This document shows, piece by piece, positions 55,044 to 63,206 of a DNA stretch of 64,000 nt. Position numbers and translations under genes: made by a program. Numbering within the stretch: position 1 is the stretch's first letter; each line of letters begins with the position of its first letter. The DNA is from Pigmentiphaga sp. NML030171 (lineage in GTDB: Bacteria; Pseudomonadota; Gammaproteobacteria; Burkholderiales; Burkholderiaceae_B). The DNA is taken from the NCBI RefSeq assembly GCF_002188635.1, contig NZ_NINX01000015.1:248001-312000 (forward strand), given 5' to 3'. The notes under the pieces were generated by a model. That model was not told the origin of the DNA. It saw nothing but the letters and a program-made list of their open reading frames with translations, and did not search any database.

Positions 55044-55601
55044 ATGACCAGCCAGGCTCCCCGCATCGACGTCGCCGTGATCATGCGCAAGGAGCGCGTC
55101 CACGGCCCGATGAGCCGGTGGCAGTCCTGGCGGTGGACCCTGGCGGACGTGGTGGCCGACGAGCCGGCGTTCGGCGGCGCGCCCCACCGGCTGCGCCAGG
55201 ACGCGCACGGCGAACTGTGGCTGCATCCCGGCTTCGCGGTCGAGCTGTTCAAGGACGACGCCGAGGGCTACTACCTGAACGCCACGACCGAGGCGCCCTG
55301 CTGGTTCGTGATGTGGCGCATGCAGGAAGCGGCGGGCCCGGACGATGAACCGCTGGCGCGGCCGGAGCTGGTCACGCTCAGCTACTACCACGCCGGCCGG
55401 CTGCTGGACGCCCAGGAAACGGTCGAACAGGTGCCCGCCCCCGCCGACGTCGTGGGCTGGCTGCGGGCCTTCGTGGCGGAACACTACGTGGCCGAGCCCA
55501 AGCGCAAGCGGCGCCCGGTCAGCTTCGTGCCGTTGCAGGACCGCTTCGGCAACCCGGCGTCGGTCAGCACCGGCCGGCGCAAGCACGGCGAAGAACCATG
55601 A
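55044..55601 (+). CDS. DUF3305-domain protein of the formate dehydrogenase locus
   Basis: The protein is 185 aa. The DUF3305 pattern is visible in IDVAVIMRKERVHGPMSRWQSWRWTLADVV and LFKDDAEGYYLNATTEAPCWFVMWRM. Function is unknown; members sit at the head of formate dehydrogenase operons in beta- and alphaproteobacteria. It is 12 bp after apbC and overlaps the DUF3306 gene by 4 bp (ATGA). Confidence 0.88.
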   Translation: MTSQAPRIDVAVIMRKERVHGPMSRWQSWRWTLADVVADEPAFGGAPHRLRQDAHGELWLHPGFAVELFKDDAEGYYLNATTEAPCWFVMWRMQEAAGPDDEPLARPELVTLSYYHAGRLLDAQETVEQVPAPADVVGWLRAFVAEHYVAEPKRKRRPVSFVPLQDRFGNPASVSTGRRKHGEEP

Positions 55602-56251
55602 GCGGCGACGGCGAAGGCTTCCTCGGCCGCTGGTCGCGGCGCAAGGCCCGGTCGCGGGCAGGCGTGGGGGACGAACGGCCGGTCGACGCCGCTTCCGTTC
55701 CCGAGGCCGAGCCGGGGCCGCTCGAGGCCTCGCCGGGCGTCCCCGCCGCGCCGTCCACGCATCCGCAGGACCACCCCCAGGGCGAGGCCCACGACGCCGG
55801 CGCGGCGCAGGCGCCGGACACCGCCGCCAAGGCAGCGCCCGCCCCGACGCGGGAAGACCTGGCCGCGCTGACGCATGACTCCGATTTCTCGCCCTTCATG
55901 CGGCCGGCGGTCGAGCCCGACGTCAAGCTGGCCGCGCTCAAGAAACTTTTCTCCGACCCGCACTACAACGTCATGGACGGGCTGGACGTCTACATCGACG
56001 ACTATTCCTCGCCCGAGAAGCTGCCCGCATCCACGCTCAGGCAGATGGTGAGCGCGCGCGTGCTGGCCCTGGTCCAGGACGATCCCGCCCCGCCTGCGGG
56101 CGATGCGGCGCCCGGCCACGCCCCCGCAAGCAAGGAGCCGGCCGATGATGGCGCGCGGGGTTCCGTGCTAGAGTCTGGCGCATCCACAGGCCAAGCGCCC
56201 AGCGACGGCCAGACGCATTTCGACTTTCCCGAGCCCGATCCTCCCAGGTAG
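55598..56251 (+). CDS. DUF3306-domain protein of the formate dehydrogenase locus
   Basis: The protein is 217 aa. The start FLGRWSRRKARSR and the core LAALTHDSDFSPFMRPAVEPDVKLAALKKLFSDPHYNVMDGLDVYIDDYS are the DUF3306 hallmark. The segments around residues 20-90 and the C-terminus are low-complexity, alanine/proline-rich. Function is unknown; it always pairs with DUF3305 and the ferredoxin in such loci. It is coupled to the gene before. Confidence 0.88.
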   Translation: MSGDGEGFLGRWSRRKARSRAGVGDERPVDAASVPEAEPGPLEASPGVPAAPSTHPQDHPQGEAHDAGAAQAPDTAAKAAPAPTREDLAALTHDSDFSPFMRPAVEPDVKLAALKKLFSDPHYNVMDGLDVYIDDYSSPEKLPASTLRQMVSARVLALVQDDPAPPAGDAAPGHAPASKEPADDGARGSVLESGASTGQAPSDGQTHFDFPEPDPPR

Positions 56252-56271
56252 CCGGGCTCCCTCGAGCGCCC

Positions 56272-58365
56272 ATGCCCACACTGATCTGCGACTGCAACAA
56301 CACCATGCCCCTGGACGCCGATGCACTCGGCGCGGCATTGGACGAAAAGCTGGTTCTGCACTCCACGCTCTGCCGCCACGAGGCCGGCGCGTTCCAGCAG
56401 GCCGTCACGGGCACCGCTTCCGTCATCGTCGCCTGTACGCAGGAGAAGCGCCTGTTCGCGCAGATAGGCGAGCACACCGAGGCCGCCGTCGCCCCCGTGC
56501 GCTTCGTCAACATCCGCGAGACCGGAGGCTGGAGCCGCGAGGCCCCGAAAGCCACGCCCAAGCTGGCGGCGCTGCTGGCGGCCGCCCGGCTGCCGGACCC
56601 CGAACCGGTCCCCACCGTCAGCTATCGCAGCGCGGGGCGCCTGCTCATCGTCGGCCCGCTGGACGAGGCCGAACGCGCCGCGGCGATGCTGGCGGACACG
56701 CTTGACGTCACCATCTTCGCGCGCGGCCCGGGCACGGCGGACGCGAGCCAGGAACGGCGCCATCCCGTGCTGGCGGGCCGCCTGGAATCGCTGCAAGGCT
56801 GGCTGGGCGCGTTCGACCTGGCATGGGTGCAGGACAACCCCATCGATCTCGACCTGTGCACGCGCTGCAATGCCTGCCTTGCCGCGTGTCCCGAAGGCGC
56901 CATAGGGCTCGACTACCAGATCGACCGCGCCCGGTGCCGCGACCATCGCGCCTGCGTGGCGGCCTGTACGACCGCGGGCGCCATCGACTTCGCCCGCGCC
57001 CCCGAACGGCAGGAAGCGCGCTTCGACCTGGTCCTGGAGCTGGGTGGCGGCACGCTGTTCGCGCAGCATGCGCCGCCGCAGGGCTACTTCGCCTGGAACG
57101 GCGCGGACCCGGCCCCGCTCCTGCGCCTGCGCGAGCTCGTGGGCGAATTCGAGAAGCCCAAGTTCTTCGACTACAAGCAATCGCTGTGCGCGCACAGCCG
57201 CAACGACACGATAGGCTGCCGCGCCTGCGTCGACATCTGCTCGGCCCTCGCCATCGAAAGCGACAGGGCGCGCCAGCAGATCAAGGTCAATCCCAACCTG
57301 TGCGTGGGATGCGGCGCCTGTACCACCGCCTGCCCGACCGGCGCGATCACCTACGCCTATCCGCGCATGACGGACCAGGGCGCGGTGCTGCGCACGCTGC
57401 TGTCCACCTATGCGCGGGCCGGCGGCCAGGCCCCGGTCCTGCTGGTGCACAGCCAGGAGGCCGGCCGCGCGATGGTCGAACGCCTGGGCCGCGACGCCAG
57501 CCTGGGCAGGCTCCACGGCCTGCCCGCCAACGTCATCCCGCTGGGAGTCTGGCACACCGCCAGCCTCGGCCTGGAAGCGTGGCTGGGCGCCGTCGCGCTG
57601 GGCGCCTCGCAGGTCGCCATCCTGGCCACGGCCGAGGAAGCGCCGCAGTACCTGGACAACCTGGCCGCGCAGCTCGCGGTGGGCCAGGCCATCCTCGACG
57701 GCATGGGCTATGCGGGACCGCACCTGCACCTGCTGCGCCCCGATACGCCGCAGGCGCTGGACGCGGCGCTGCGGGAGCTGGCGGCGCGGCGTCCCGGGGT
57801 GCCGGCCGCGCCGGCGCGCTTCGCCATGGTGCGCGAGAAACGCAGCACGCTGGACCTCGCGCTGGACCACCTGATCGCCCACGCCCCGGCCGCACGCGAC
57901 GAGATTGCCCTGCCCGGCGGCCCGCCGGGCACCGGCTCGCCCCTCGGCGGCCTGGCCATCGACAAGGACGCCTGTACGCTGTGCATGAGCTGCGTGGGCG
58001 CGTGTCCGTCCAGCGCCCTGCTCGACAACCCGGACGCGCCCCAGCTGCGTTTCCTGGAAAAGAATTGCGTGCAGTGCGGACTGTGCGTCGAGACCTGTCC
58101 CGAGGACGCGCTCGCCCTCGTGCCGCGCCTGCTTTCCACGCCCGAACGCACCCGGCCGCGCGTGCTGAACGAGACGGCCCCCTACCACTGCGTGCGTTGC
58201 AGCAAGCCCTTCGGCACGCAAAAGGCGATCGAAGCCATGCTGGCCCGGCTGAGCGGCCACCCGATGTTCCAGGGCGCCGGCCTGGAACGGCTGAAGATGT
58301 GCGGCGATTGCCGCGTGATCGACCTGTATTCCGGCGCCAACGAAACGCGCATCACCGATCTATGA
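56272..58365 (+). CDS. multi-cluster 4Fe-4S ferredoxin of the formate dehydrogenase locus
   Basis: The protein is 697 aa. Several ferredoxin motifs are visible: CTRCNACLAACP from Cys196, a second CRDHRACVAAC set nearby, CRACVDIC, CVGCGACTTACP from Cys344, CTLCMSCVGACP from Cys568 and CVQCGLCVETCP shortly after. The C-terminus has two further CxxC pairs (CVRC and CGDC), possibly a zinc site. The first about 150 residues (TLICDCNNTMPLD) are an extra domain. Role: electron transfer or assembly for formate dehydrogenase, inferred. It overlaps torD by ATGA. Confidence 0.88.
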   Translation: MPTLICDCNNTMPLDADALGAALDEKLVLHSTLCRHEAGAFQQAVTGTASVIVACTQEKRLFAQIGEHTEAAVAPVRFVNIRETGGWSREAPKATPKLAALLAAARLPDPEPVPTVSYRSAGRLLIVGPLDEAERAAAMLADTLDVTIFARGPGTADASQERRHPVLAGRLESLQGWLGAFDLAWVQDNPIDLDLCTRCNACLAACPEGAIGLDYQIDRARCRDHRACVAACTTAGAIDFARAPERQEARFDLVLELGGGTLFAQHAPPQGYFAWNGADPAPLLRLRELVGEFEKPKFFDYKQSLCAHSRNDTIGCRACVDICSALAIESDRARQQIKVNPNLCVGCGACTTACPTGAITYAYPRMTDQGAVLRTLLSTYARAGGQAPVLLVHSQEAGRAMVERLGRDASLGRLHGLPANVIPLGVWHTASLGLEAWLGAVALGASQVAILATAEEAPQYLDNLAAQLAVGQAILDGMGYAGPHLHLLRPDTPQALDAALRELAARRPGVPAAPARFAMVREKRSTLDLALDHLIAHAPAARDEIALPGGPPGTGSPLGGLAIDKDACTLCMSCVGACPSSALLDNPDAPQLRFLEKNCVQCGLCVETCPEDALALVPRLLSTPERTRPRVLNETAPYHCVRCSKPFGTQKAIEAMLARLSGHPMFQGAGLERLKMCGDCRVIDLYSGANETRITDL

Positions 58366-58991
58366 ACGCTTCCATTTCCCCCGCCGACATCGGCTCGGCC
58401 TCGCTCGACGAGGAAATCGCCCGCGCCGAGCTGTACGGCGTGCTGGCGCGCCTGTTCTACGCCCCGCCCGATCCGGACTTCGCGGCCGGCCTGCGCGCGG
58501 CGGCCACCGAGGCGCCGATGGCGGGCGCCTTCCTGGAAGCTCCGTGGCGCGACCTCGTGGCCGCGGCCCGGGCCGCCGACGATCCGTCGCTGCGCGACGA
58601 GTACGAAACGCTGTTCGGCGGCCTGGGCAAGCCCGAGGTCTACCTGTACGGGTCGCACTACCTGAACGGCTTCCTGAACGAAAAATCGCTGATCGCGCTG
58701 AGGAACGACCTGGCCACCCTGGGCCTGGCCCGGGATCCGGCCATGCCCGAGACCGAGGATCACATCGCCTACCTGTGCGAGGTCATGCGCTACCTGATCG
58801 CCGGAGACGACGCCGGACAGTGCCATCTCGCCAATCAGCGGAAATTCTTCGGCGACCACCTGCTGCCGTGGGTGCCCGCCATGTGCGACGCCCTGTCGGC
58901 CCACCCGCGCGCCCGCTTCTACGCGGCGCTGGGCGAATTCACGCGGGCCTTCGCCAGCGTGGAGGCGCAGGGCTTCGACATGCTGCCCTGA
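58362..58991 (+). CDS. TorD-family molybdoenzyme chaperone
   Basis: The protein is 209 aa, all-helical. EIARAELYGVLARLFYAPPD, DEYETLFGGLGKPEVYLYGSHYL and PETEDHIAYLCEVMRYLIAGDD are TorD/DmsD features (the E-D-H-I-A-xL-xE-x-M motif). Such chaperones hold the molybdoenzyme precursor and its Tat signal until cofactor is loaded. It is encoded just before the Tat-exported proteins of the locus, so FdhA is the likely client. Confidence 0.93.
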   Translation: MNASISPADIGSASLDEEIARAELYGVLARLFYAPPDPDFAAGLRAAATEAPMAGAFLEAPWRDLVAAARAADDPSLRDEYETLFGGLGKPEVYLYGSHYLNGFLNEKSLIALRNDLATLGLARDPAMPETEDHIAYLCEVMRYLIAGDDAGQCHLANQRKFFGDHLLPWVPAMCDALSAHPRARFYAALGEFTRAFASVEAQGFDMLP

Positions 58992-59039
58992 CCGGGCTAC
59001 GGTCGAGGGTATACCCGAGGCGTGGCGCGGCTGGCGGCA

Positions 59040-59069
59040 TTGCCTGTAACTGGTTACCGGGGGTACAGT
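59040..59069 (+). promoter_or_regulatory. candidate promoter and dyads ahead of the fdh structural genes
   Basis: TTGCCT (59040-59045) and TACAGT (59064-59069) are 18 bp apart and resemble sigma-70 boxes. Within the spacer is GTAAC-TG-GTTAC (59046-59057), a perfect dyad. Upstream is GGGTATACCC (59007-59016). The gap of 120 bp before the Tat-protein gene is the largest in the locus, so an internal promoter is reasonable. Confidence 0.35.
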
Positions 59070-59111
59070 ATGCACAGCACTTCATATCTGCCAGCTCCAA
59101 CGGAGACAGAG

Positions 59112-59318
59112 ATGCCCAAGACCGCCGCCAACCTATCCCGCCGGGGTTTCTTCGTGGGTGCCGCCACCGCCGGCGCCGCCGCCGTCGGGGCGGCCGTCGC
59201 GCCCTCGCTGCGCCCCGATCCGGCCCCGCAGGCAGACGCCAAGCCCGCCCCCGAACGAGGCGGCGGCTACAGCGTGACCGACCACGTCAAGCGCTACTAC
59301 AAGTCCACGCTGGTCTAA
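59112..59318 (+). CDS. formate dehydrogenase region Tat-target small protein
   Basis: The protein is 68 aa. The start MPKTAANLSRRGFFVGAATAG is a twin-arginine signal (SRRGFFVG, Arg10-Arg11). The remainder is short and ends YSVTDHVKRYYKSTLV, a conserved tail in this family. It is 15 bp ahead of fdhA. The family is known only from its constant position in formate dehydrogenase loci. It is likely secreted by Tat, with or without the enzyme. Confidence 0.88.
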   Translation: MPKTAANLSRRGFFVGAATAGAAAVGAAVAPSLRPDPAPQADAKPAPERGGGYSVTDHVKRYYKSTLV

Positions 59319-59333
59319 CCACCGGAGCACGGC

Positions 59334-62306
59334 ATGTTGCTGACCAAGAAAACGGGCGCCGGCGACTCCGGCGCATCCTCTTCCTCGTTCGTCCACAGCC
59401 TGCGCCGCGGCATGGCCCACGCGCTGCCCACCATGGACCGCCGCACCTTCCTGCGCCGCTCGGGCCTGGGCGTGGGCGCGGGGCTCGCGGCCACGCAGCT
59501 CGGCCTGGTCAGGAAGGCCGGCGCCGCCGACGGCGACCAGAAGGCCGGCACCGGCAAGGGCAAGGTCGAGGTCCGGCGCACCGTCTGTACCCACTGTTCG
59601 GTGGGCTGCGCGATCGACGCCGTGGTCGAGAACGGCGTCTGGGTCCGCCAGGAACCCGTGTTCGATTCGCCCATCAACCTGGGCGCGCATTGCGCCAAGG
59701 GCGCCTCGGTGCGCGAGCACGGGCACGGCGAGCACCGCCTGCGCTATCCGATGAAGCTGGTCGACGGCAAGTACCAGCGCATCAGCTGGGACACCGCGCT
59801 CGAGGAAATCTCGGCCCGCATGCTGCAGCTGCGCAAGGAAAGCGGCCCGGATTCGGTCTACGTCATCGGCTCGTCCAAGCACAACAACGAGCAGTCCTAC
59901 CTGCTGCGCAAGTTCATGAGCTTCTGGGGCAGCAACAACTGCGACCACCAGGCTCGGATCTGCCACTCGACCACGGTCGCCGGCGTCGCCAACACCTGGG
60001 GCTACGGCGCGATGACCAACTCGTACAACGACATGCAGAACGCCAAGGCGGCGCTCTACATCGGCTCGAACGCCGCCGAGGCCCATCCGGTGTCCATGCT
60101 GCACCTGCTGCACGCCAAGGAAACCGGCTGCAAGGTCATGGTGGTCGATCCACGCTTCACCCGCACCGCCGCCAAGGCCGACAAGTACATCCGCATCCGT
60201 TCGGGCACCGACGTCGCCTTCCTGTTCGGCGTGCTCTATCACATCTTCAAGAACGGCTGGGAAGACAAGAAGTACATCGACGCCCGCGTCTACGGCATGG
60301 ACCAGGTCAAGGCCGACGTCATGGCCAAGTGGACGCCGGACAAGGTGCAGGACGTCTGCGGCGTGGACGAGGCCACGGTGTACGAAGTGGCCAGGACCAT
60401 GGCCGAGAACCGTCCCAGCACGCTGGTGTGGTGCATGGGCCAGACCCAGCACTCCATCGGCAACGCCATGGTGCGCGCCTCGTGCATCGTGCAACTGGCG
60501 CTGGGCAACATCGGCGTCTCCGGCGGCGGCGCCAACATCTTCCGCGGCCATGACAACGTGCAGGGCGCCACCGACGTCGGCCCCAACCCCGATTCGCTGC
60601 CGGGCTACTACGGCCTGGCCGAGGGCTCGTGGCGCCACTACGCCAAGGTCTGGGACGTCGACTACGACTGGATCAAGAGCCGCTACGCCTCGCCGGCGAT
60701 GATGACCAAGTCGGGCATCACCGTCTCGCGCTGGATAGACGGCGTGCTGGAAAAGAACGACGTCATCGACCAGGACTCCAACCTGCGGGCCGTCTTCTAC
60801 TGGGGCCACGCGCCCAACTCGCAGACGCGCGGCCTGGAAATGAAGCGGGCCATGGACAAGCTCGACCTGCTGGTCGTGATCGATCCCTACCCTTCGGCCA
60901 CCGCCGCCATGGCGGCCATGCCCGGCAAGAGCGAGGACCTGAACCCCAACCGCGCCGTCTACCTGCTGCCCGCGGCCACACAGTTCGAGACCAGCGGCTC
61001 CTGTACCGCCTCGAACCGCTCGCTGCAATGGCGCGAGAAGGTCATCGAGCCGCTGTGGGAGAGCCGCACCGACCACATGATCATGTACCAGCTTGCGCAG
61101 AAACTCGGCTTCGGCGCCGAGCTGTGCAAGAACTACAAGATGCAGAAGGTCAAGGGCATGGACGAGCCCGTGATCGAGGACATCCTGCGCGAGATCAACC
61201 GCAGCAACTGGACCATCGGCTACACCGGCCAGAGCCCGGAACGGCTCAAGGCCCACATGCGGCTGATGCACGCCTTCGACGTCAAGACCCTGCGCGCCAA
61301 GGGCAGCGTGGTCGACAAGGAAACCGGCTACGACATCCAGGGCGACTACTTCGGCCTGCCCTGGCCCTGCTTCGGCACGCCCGAGCTCAAGCACCCCGGC
61401 TCGCCCAACCTGTACGACACCTCCCGCCACGTCATGGACGGCGGCGGCAACTTCCGCGCCAACTTCGGCGTGGAACGCAACGGCGTCAACCTGCTGGCCG
61501 AGGACGGCTCTCATTCCAAGGGTGCCGACATCCCCACCGGCTATCCGGAATTCGACCACGTGCTGATGAAGAAGCTCGGCTGGTGGGACGAACTGACCGA
61601 CGCCGAGAAGGCGGCGGCCGAAGGCAAGAACTGGAAGACCGACCTGTCGGGCGGCATCATCCGCGTGGTGATGAAGATCCACGGCTGCCACCCCTTCGGC
61701 AACGCCAAGGCACGCGCGGTGGTATGGAACTTCCCCGACCCCATCCCGCAGCATCGCGAGCCCATCTACGGCACGCGTCCGGACCTCGTCGCCAAGTACC
61801 CCACCCACGACGACATGAAGACCTTCTGGCGCCTGCCGACGCTGTACAAATCGCTGCAGCAGAAGAACGTGGACGACAAGCTGTACGAGAAATTCCCCAT
61901 CATCCTCACGTCCGGCCGCCTGACCGAATACGAGGGCGGCGGCGACGAAACCCGGTCCAACCCCTGGCTGGCCGAGCTGCAACAAGAAAGCTTCGTCGAG
62001 ATCAACCCCAAGGCGGCCGCCGAGCGCGGCATCACCAACGGCTCGCGCTGCTGGGTGGTCACGCCCACCGGCGCACGGCTCAACGTGCAGGCCCTGGTCA
62101 CCGAACGGGTCGGACCGGACACCGCGTTCATGCCCTTCCACTTCGCCGGCCGCTGGCAGGGCAAGGACCTCCTGGCCTACTACCCCGAGGGCGCGGCCCC
62201 CATCGTGCGCGGCGAGGCGGTCAACACCGCAACCACCTATGGCTACGACAGCGTCACCATGATGCAGGAAACCAAGACCACCATCTGCAACATCGAGAAG
62301 GCATAA
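59334..62306 (+). CDS. fdhA: formate dehydrogenase catalytic subunit (molybdopterin, Tat-exported)
   Basis: The protein is 990 aa. A Tat motif (DRRTFLRRSGLGVGAG, Arg36-Arg37) follows a 35-residue N-region; a later ATG at residue 34 (59433) would remove it. A [4Fe-4S] site has Cys85, Cys88, Cys92 and Cys120. The metal-ligand position is Cys210-His211 in ARICHSTTVAGVANTWGYGAM, so cysteine replaces the selenocysteine of E. coli FdnG and no UGA recoding is involved. The bis-MGD dinucleotide domain is at the C-terminus. It oxidises formate to CO2 in the periplasm and passes electrons to FdhB. Confidence 0.96.
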   Translation: MLLTKKTGAGDSGASSSSFVHSLRRGMAHALPTMDRRTFLRRSGLGVGAGLAATQLGLVRKAGAADGDQKAGTGKGKVEVRRTVCTHCSVGCAIDAVVENGVWVRQEPVFDSPINLGAHCAKGASVREHGHGEHRLRYPMKLVDGKYQRISWDTALEEISARMLQLRKESGPDSVYVIGSSKHNNEQSYLLRKFMSFWGSNNCDHQARICHSTTVAGVANTWGYGAMTNSYNDMQNAKAALYIGSNAAEAHPVSMLHLLHAKETGCKVMVVDPRFTRTAAKADKYIRIRSGTDVAFLFGVLYHIFKNGWEDKKYIDARVYGMDQVKADVMAKWTPDKVQDVCGVDEATVYEVARTMAENRPSTLVWCMGQTQHSIGNAMVRASCIVQLALGNIGVSGGGANIFRGHDNVQGATDVGPNPDSLPGYYGLAEGSWRHYAKVWDVDYDWIKSRYASPAMMTKSGITVSRWIDGVLEKNDVIDQDSNLRAVFYWGHAPNSQTRGLEMKRAMDKLDLLVVIDPYPSATAAMAAMPGKSEDLNPNRAVYLLPAATQFETSGSCTASNRSLQWREKVIEPLWESRTDHMIMYQLAQKLGFGAELCKNYKMQKVKGMDEPVIEDILREINRSNWTIGYTGQSPERLKAHMRLMHAFDVKTLRAKGSVVDKETGYDIQGDYFGLPWPCFGTPELKHPGSPNLYDTSRHVMDGGGNFRANFGVERNGVNLLAEDGSHSKGADIPTGYPEFDHVLMKKLGWWDELTDAEKAAAEGKNWKTDLSGGIIRVVMKIHGCHPFGNAKARAVVWNFPDPIPQHREPIYGTRPDLVAKYPTHDDMKTFWRLPTLYKSLQQKNVDDKLYEKFPIILTSGRLTEYEGGGDETRSNPWLAELQQESFVEINPKAAAERGITNGSRCWVVTPTGARLNVQALVTERVGPDTAFMPFHFAGRWQGKDLLAYYPEGAAPIVRGEAVNTATTYGYDSVTMMQETKTTICNIEKA

Positions 62307-62316
62307 GGAGCGCGCC

Positions 62317-62961
62317 ATGGCCAGAATGAAGTTCATCTGCGATGCGGAGCGCTGCATCGAATGCAACGCCTGCGTCACCGCGTGCAAGAACGAGCACGAG
62401 GTGCCGTGGGGCGTGAACCGCCGCCGCGTGGTCACGCTGAACGACGGCGTGCCGGGCGAGAAATCCATTTCGGTGGCGTGCATGCACTGCAGCGACGCGC
62501 CCTGCATGGCGGTCTGCCCCGTCAACTGCTTCTATCACACCGACGAAGGCGTGGTGCTGCACAACAAGGACACCTGCATAGGCTGCGGCTACTGCTCGTA
62601 CGCCTGTCCGTTCGGTGCCCCGCAATTTCCCTCGCAGGGCACCTTCGGCGTGCGCGGCAAGATGGACAAATGCACGTTCTGCGCCGGCGGCCCCGAGGCC
62701 CACGGCAGCGAGGAAGAATTCAAGAAATACGGCCGCAACCGGCTGGCCGAGGGCAAGCTGCCCGCCTGCGCCGAGATGTGCTCGACCAAGGCGCTGCTGG
62801 GCGGCGACGGCGACGTGATCGCCGACATCTTCCGCACCCGCGTGGTCACGCGCGGCAAGGGCGCCGAAGTCTGGGGCTGGGGCACCGCCTACGGCTCCAA
62901 GCAGGCCGGCCAGCCGCCGCAGAACCCGCAGCCGGGCGGCACGAACACCGGAGGCAAGTGA
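62317..62961 (+). CDS. fdhB: formate dehydrogenase iron-sulfur subunit
   Basis: The protein is 214 aa with four Fe-S motifs: CIECNACVTACKNE, CMHCSDAPCMAVCP, CIGCGYCSYACP and a split set starting KCTFC and ending CAEMC. It has the layout of the electron-transfer subunits of periplasmic molybdoenzymes. No signal peptide is present, so it would be exported as a complex with FdhA. A glycine/proline-rich tail ends the protein. It is 10 bp after fdhA and shares one base with the next gene (TGATG). Confidence 0.95.
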   Translation: MARMKFICDAERCIECNACVTACKNEHEVPWGVNRRRVVTLNDGVPGEKSISVACMHCSDAPCMAVCPVNCFYHTDEGVVLHNKDTCIGCGYCSYACPFGAPQFPSQGTFGVRGKMDKCTFCAGGPEAHGSEEEFKKYGRNRLAEGKLPACAEMCSTKALLGGDGDVIADIFRTRVVTRGKGAEVWGWGTAYGSKQAGQPPQNPQPGGTNTGGK

Positions 62962-63194
62962 TGAAAGCCAGCATCTTTCTCGCCGTCCTGCTCGTTTTCG
63001 GCACGGCCGCCTGTACCGAACGTGACCAATCGCTCTACCAGGGCAAGGTCCAGAACGGCGAGCCCGCGTACAAGGGCACGGGCGTCTCGGCCTTCACCGC
63101 GCCGGGCTGGACGCCGGGCGACCGGAACAGCTGGGAGCAGGAACTCAAGACCCGGGCCCAGCGAGGCCAGAACGAATACACCCGGGTGAACTGA
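62961..63194 (+). CDS. small putative lipoprotein in the formate dehydrogenase operon
   Basis: The protein is 77 aa. The N-terminus MKASIFLAVLLVFGTAAC resembles a lipoprotein signal with a lipidated Cys18 (the -3 residue is Thr, a weak lipobox). The rest is hydrophilic with PGDRNSWEQELKTRAQRGQNEY. I know of no function. It starts on the last base of fdhB and ends 12 bp before fdhC, so it is embedded in the operon. Confidence 0.7.
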   Translation: MKASIFLAVLLVFGTAACTERDQSLYQGKVQNGEPAYKGTGVSAFTAPGWTPGDRNSWEQELKTRAQRGQNEYTRVN

Positions 63195-63206
63195 CCGGAG
63201 GTCGCC

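Noticed and set aside
56002-58260. 752-aa minus-strand open frame
   Set aside because: Antisense to the multi-cluster ferredoxin gene, whose CxxCxxC motifs confirm the plus strand.
59133-62525. 1130-aa minus-strand open frame
   Set aside because: Antisense to fdhA and fdhB, which are unmistakable.
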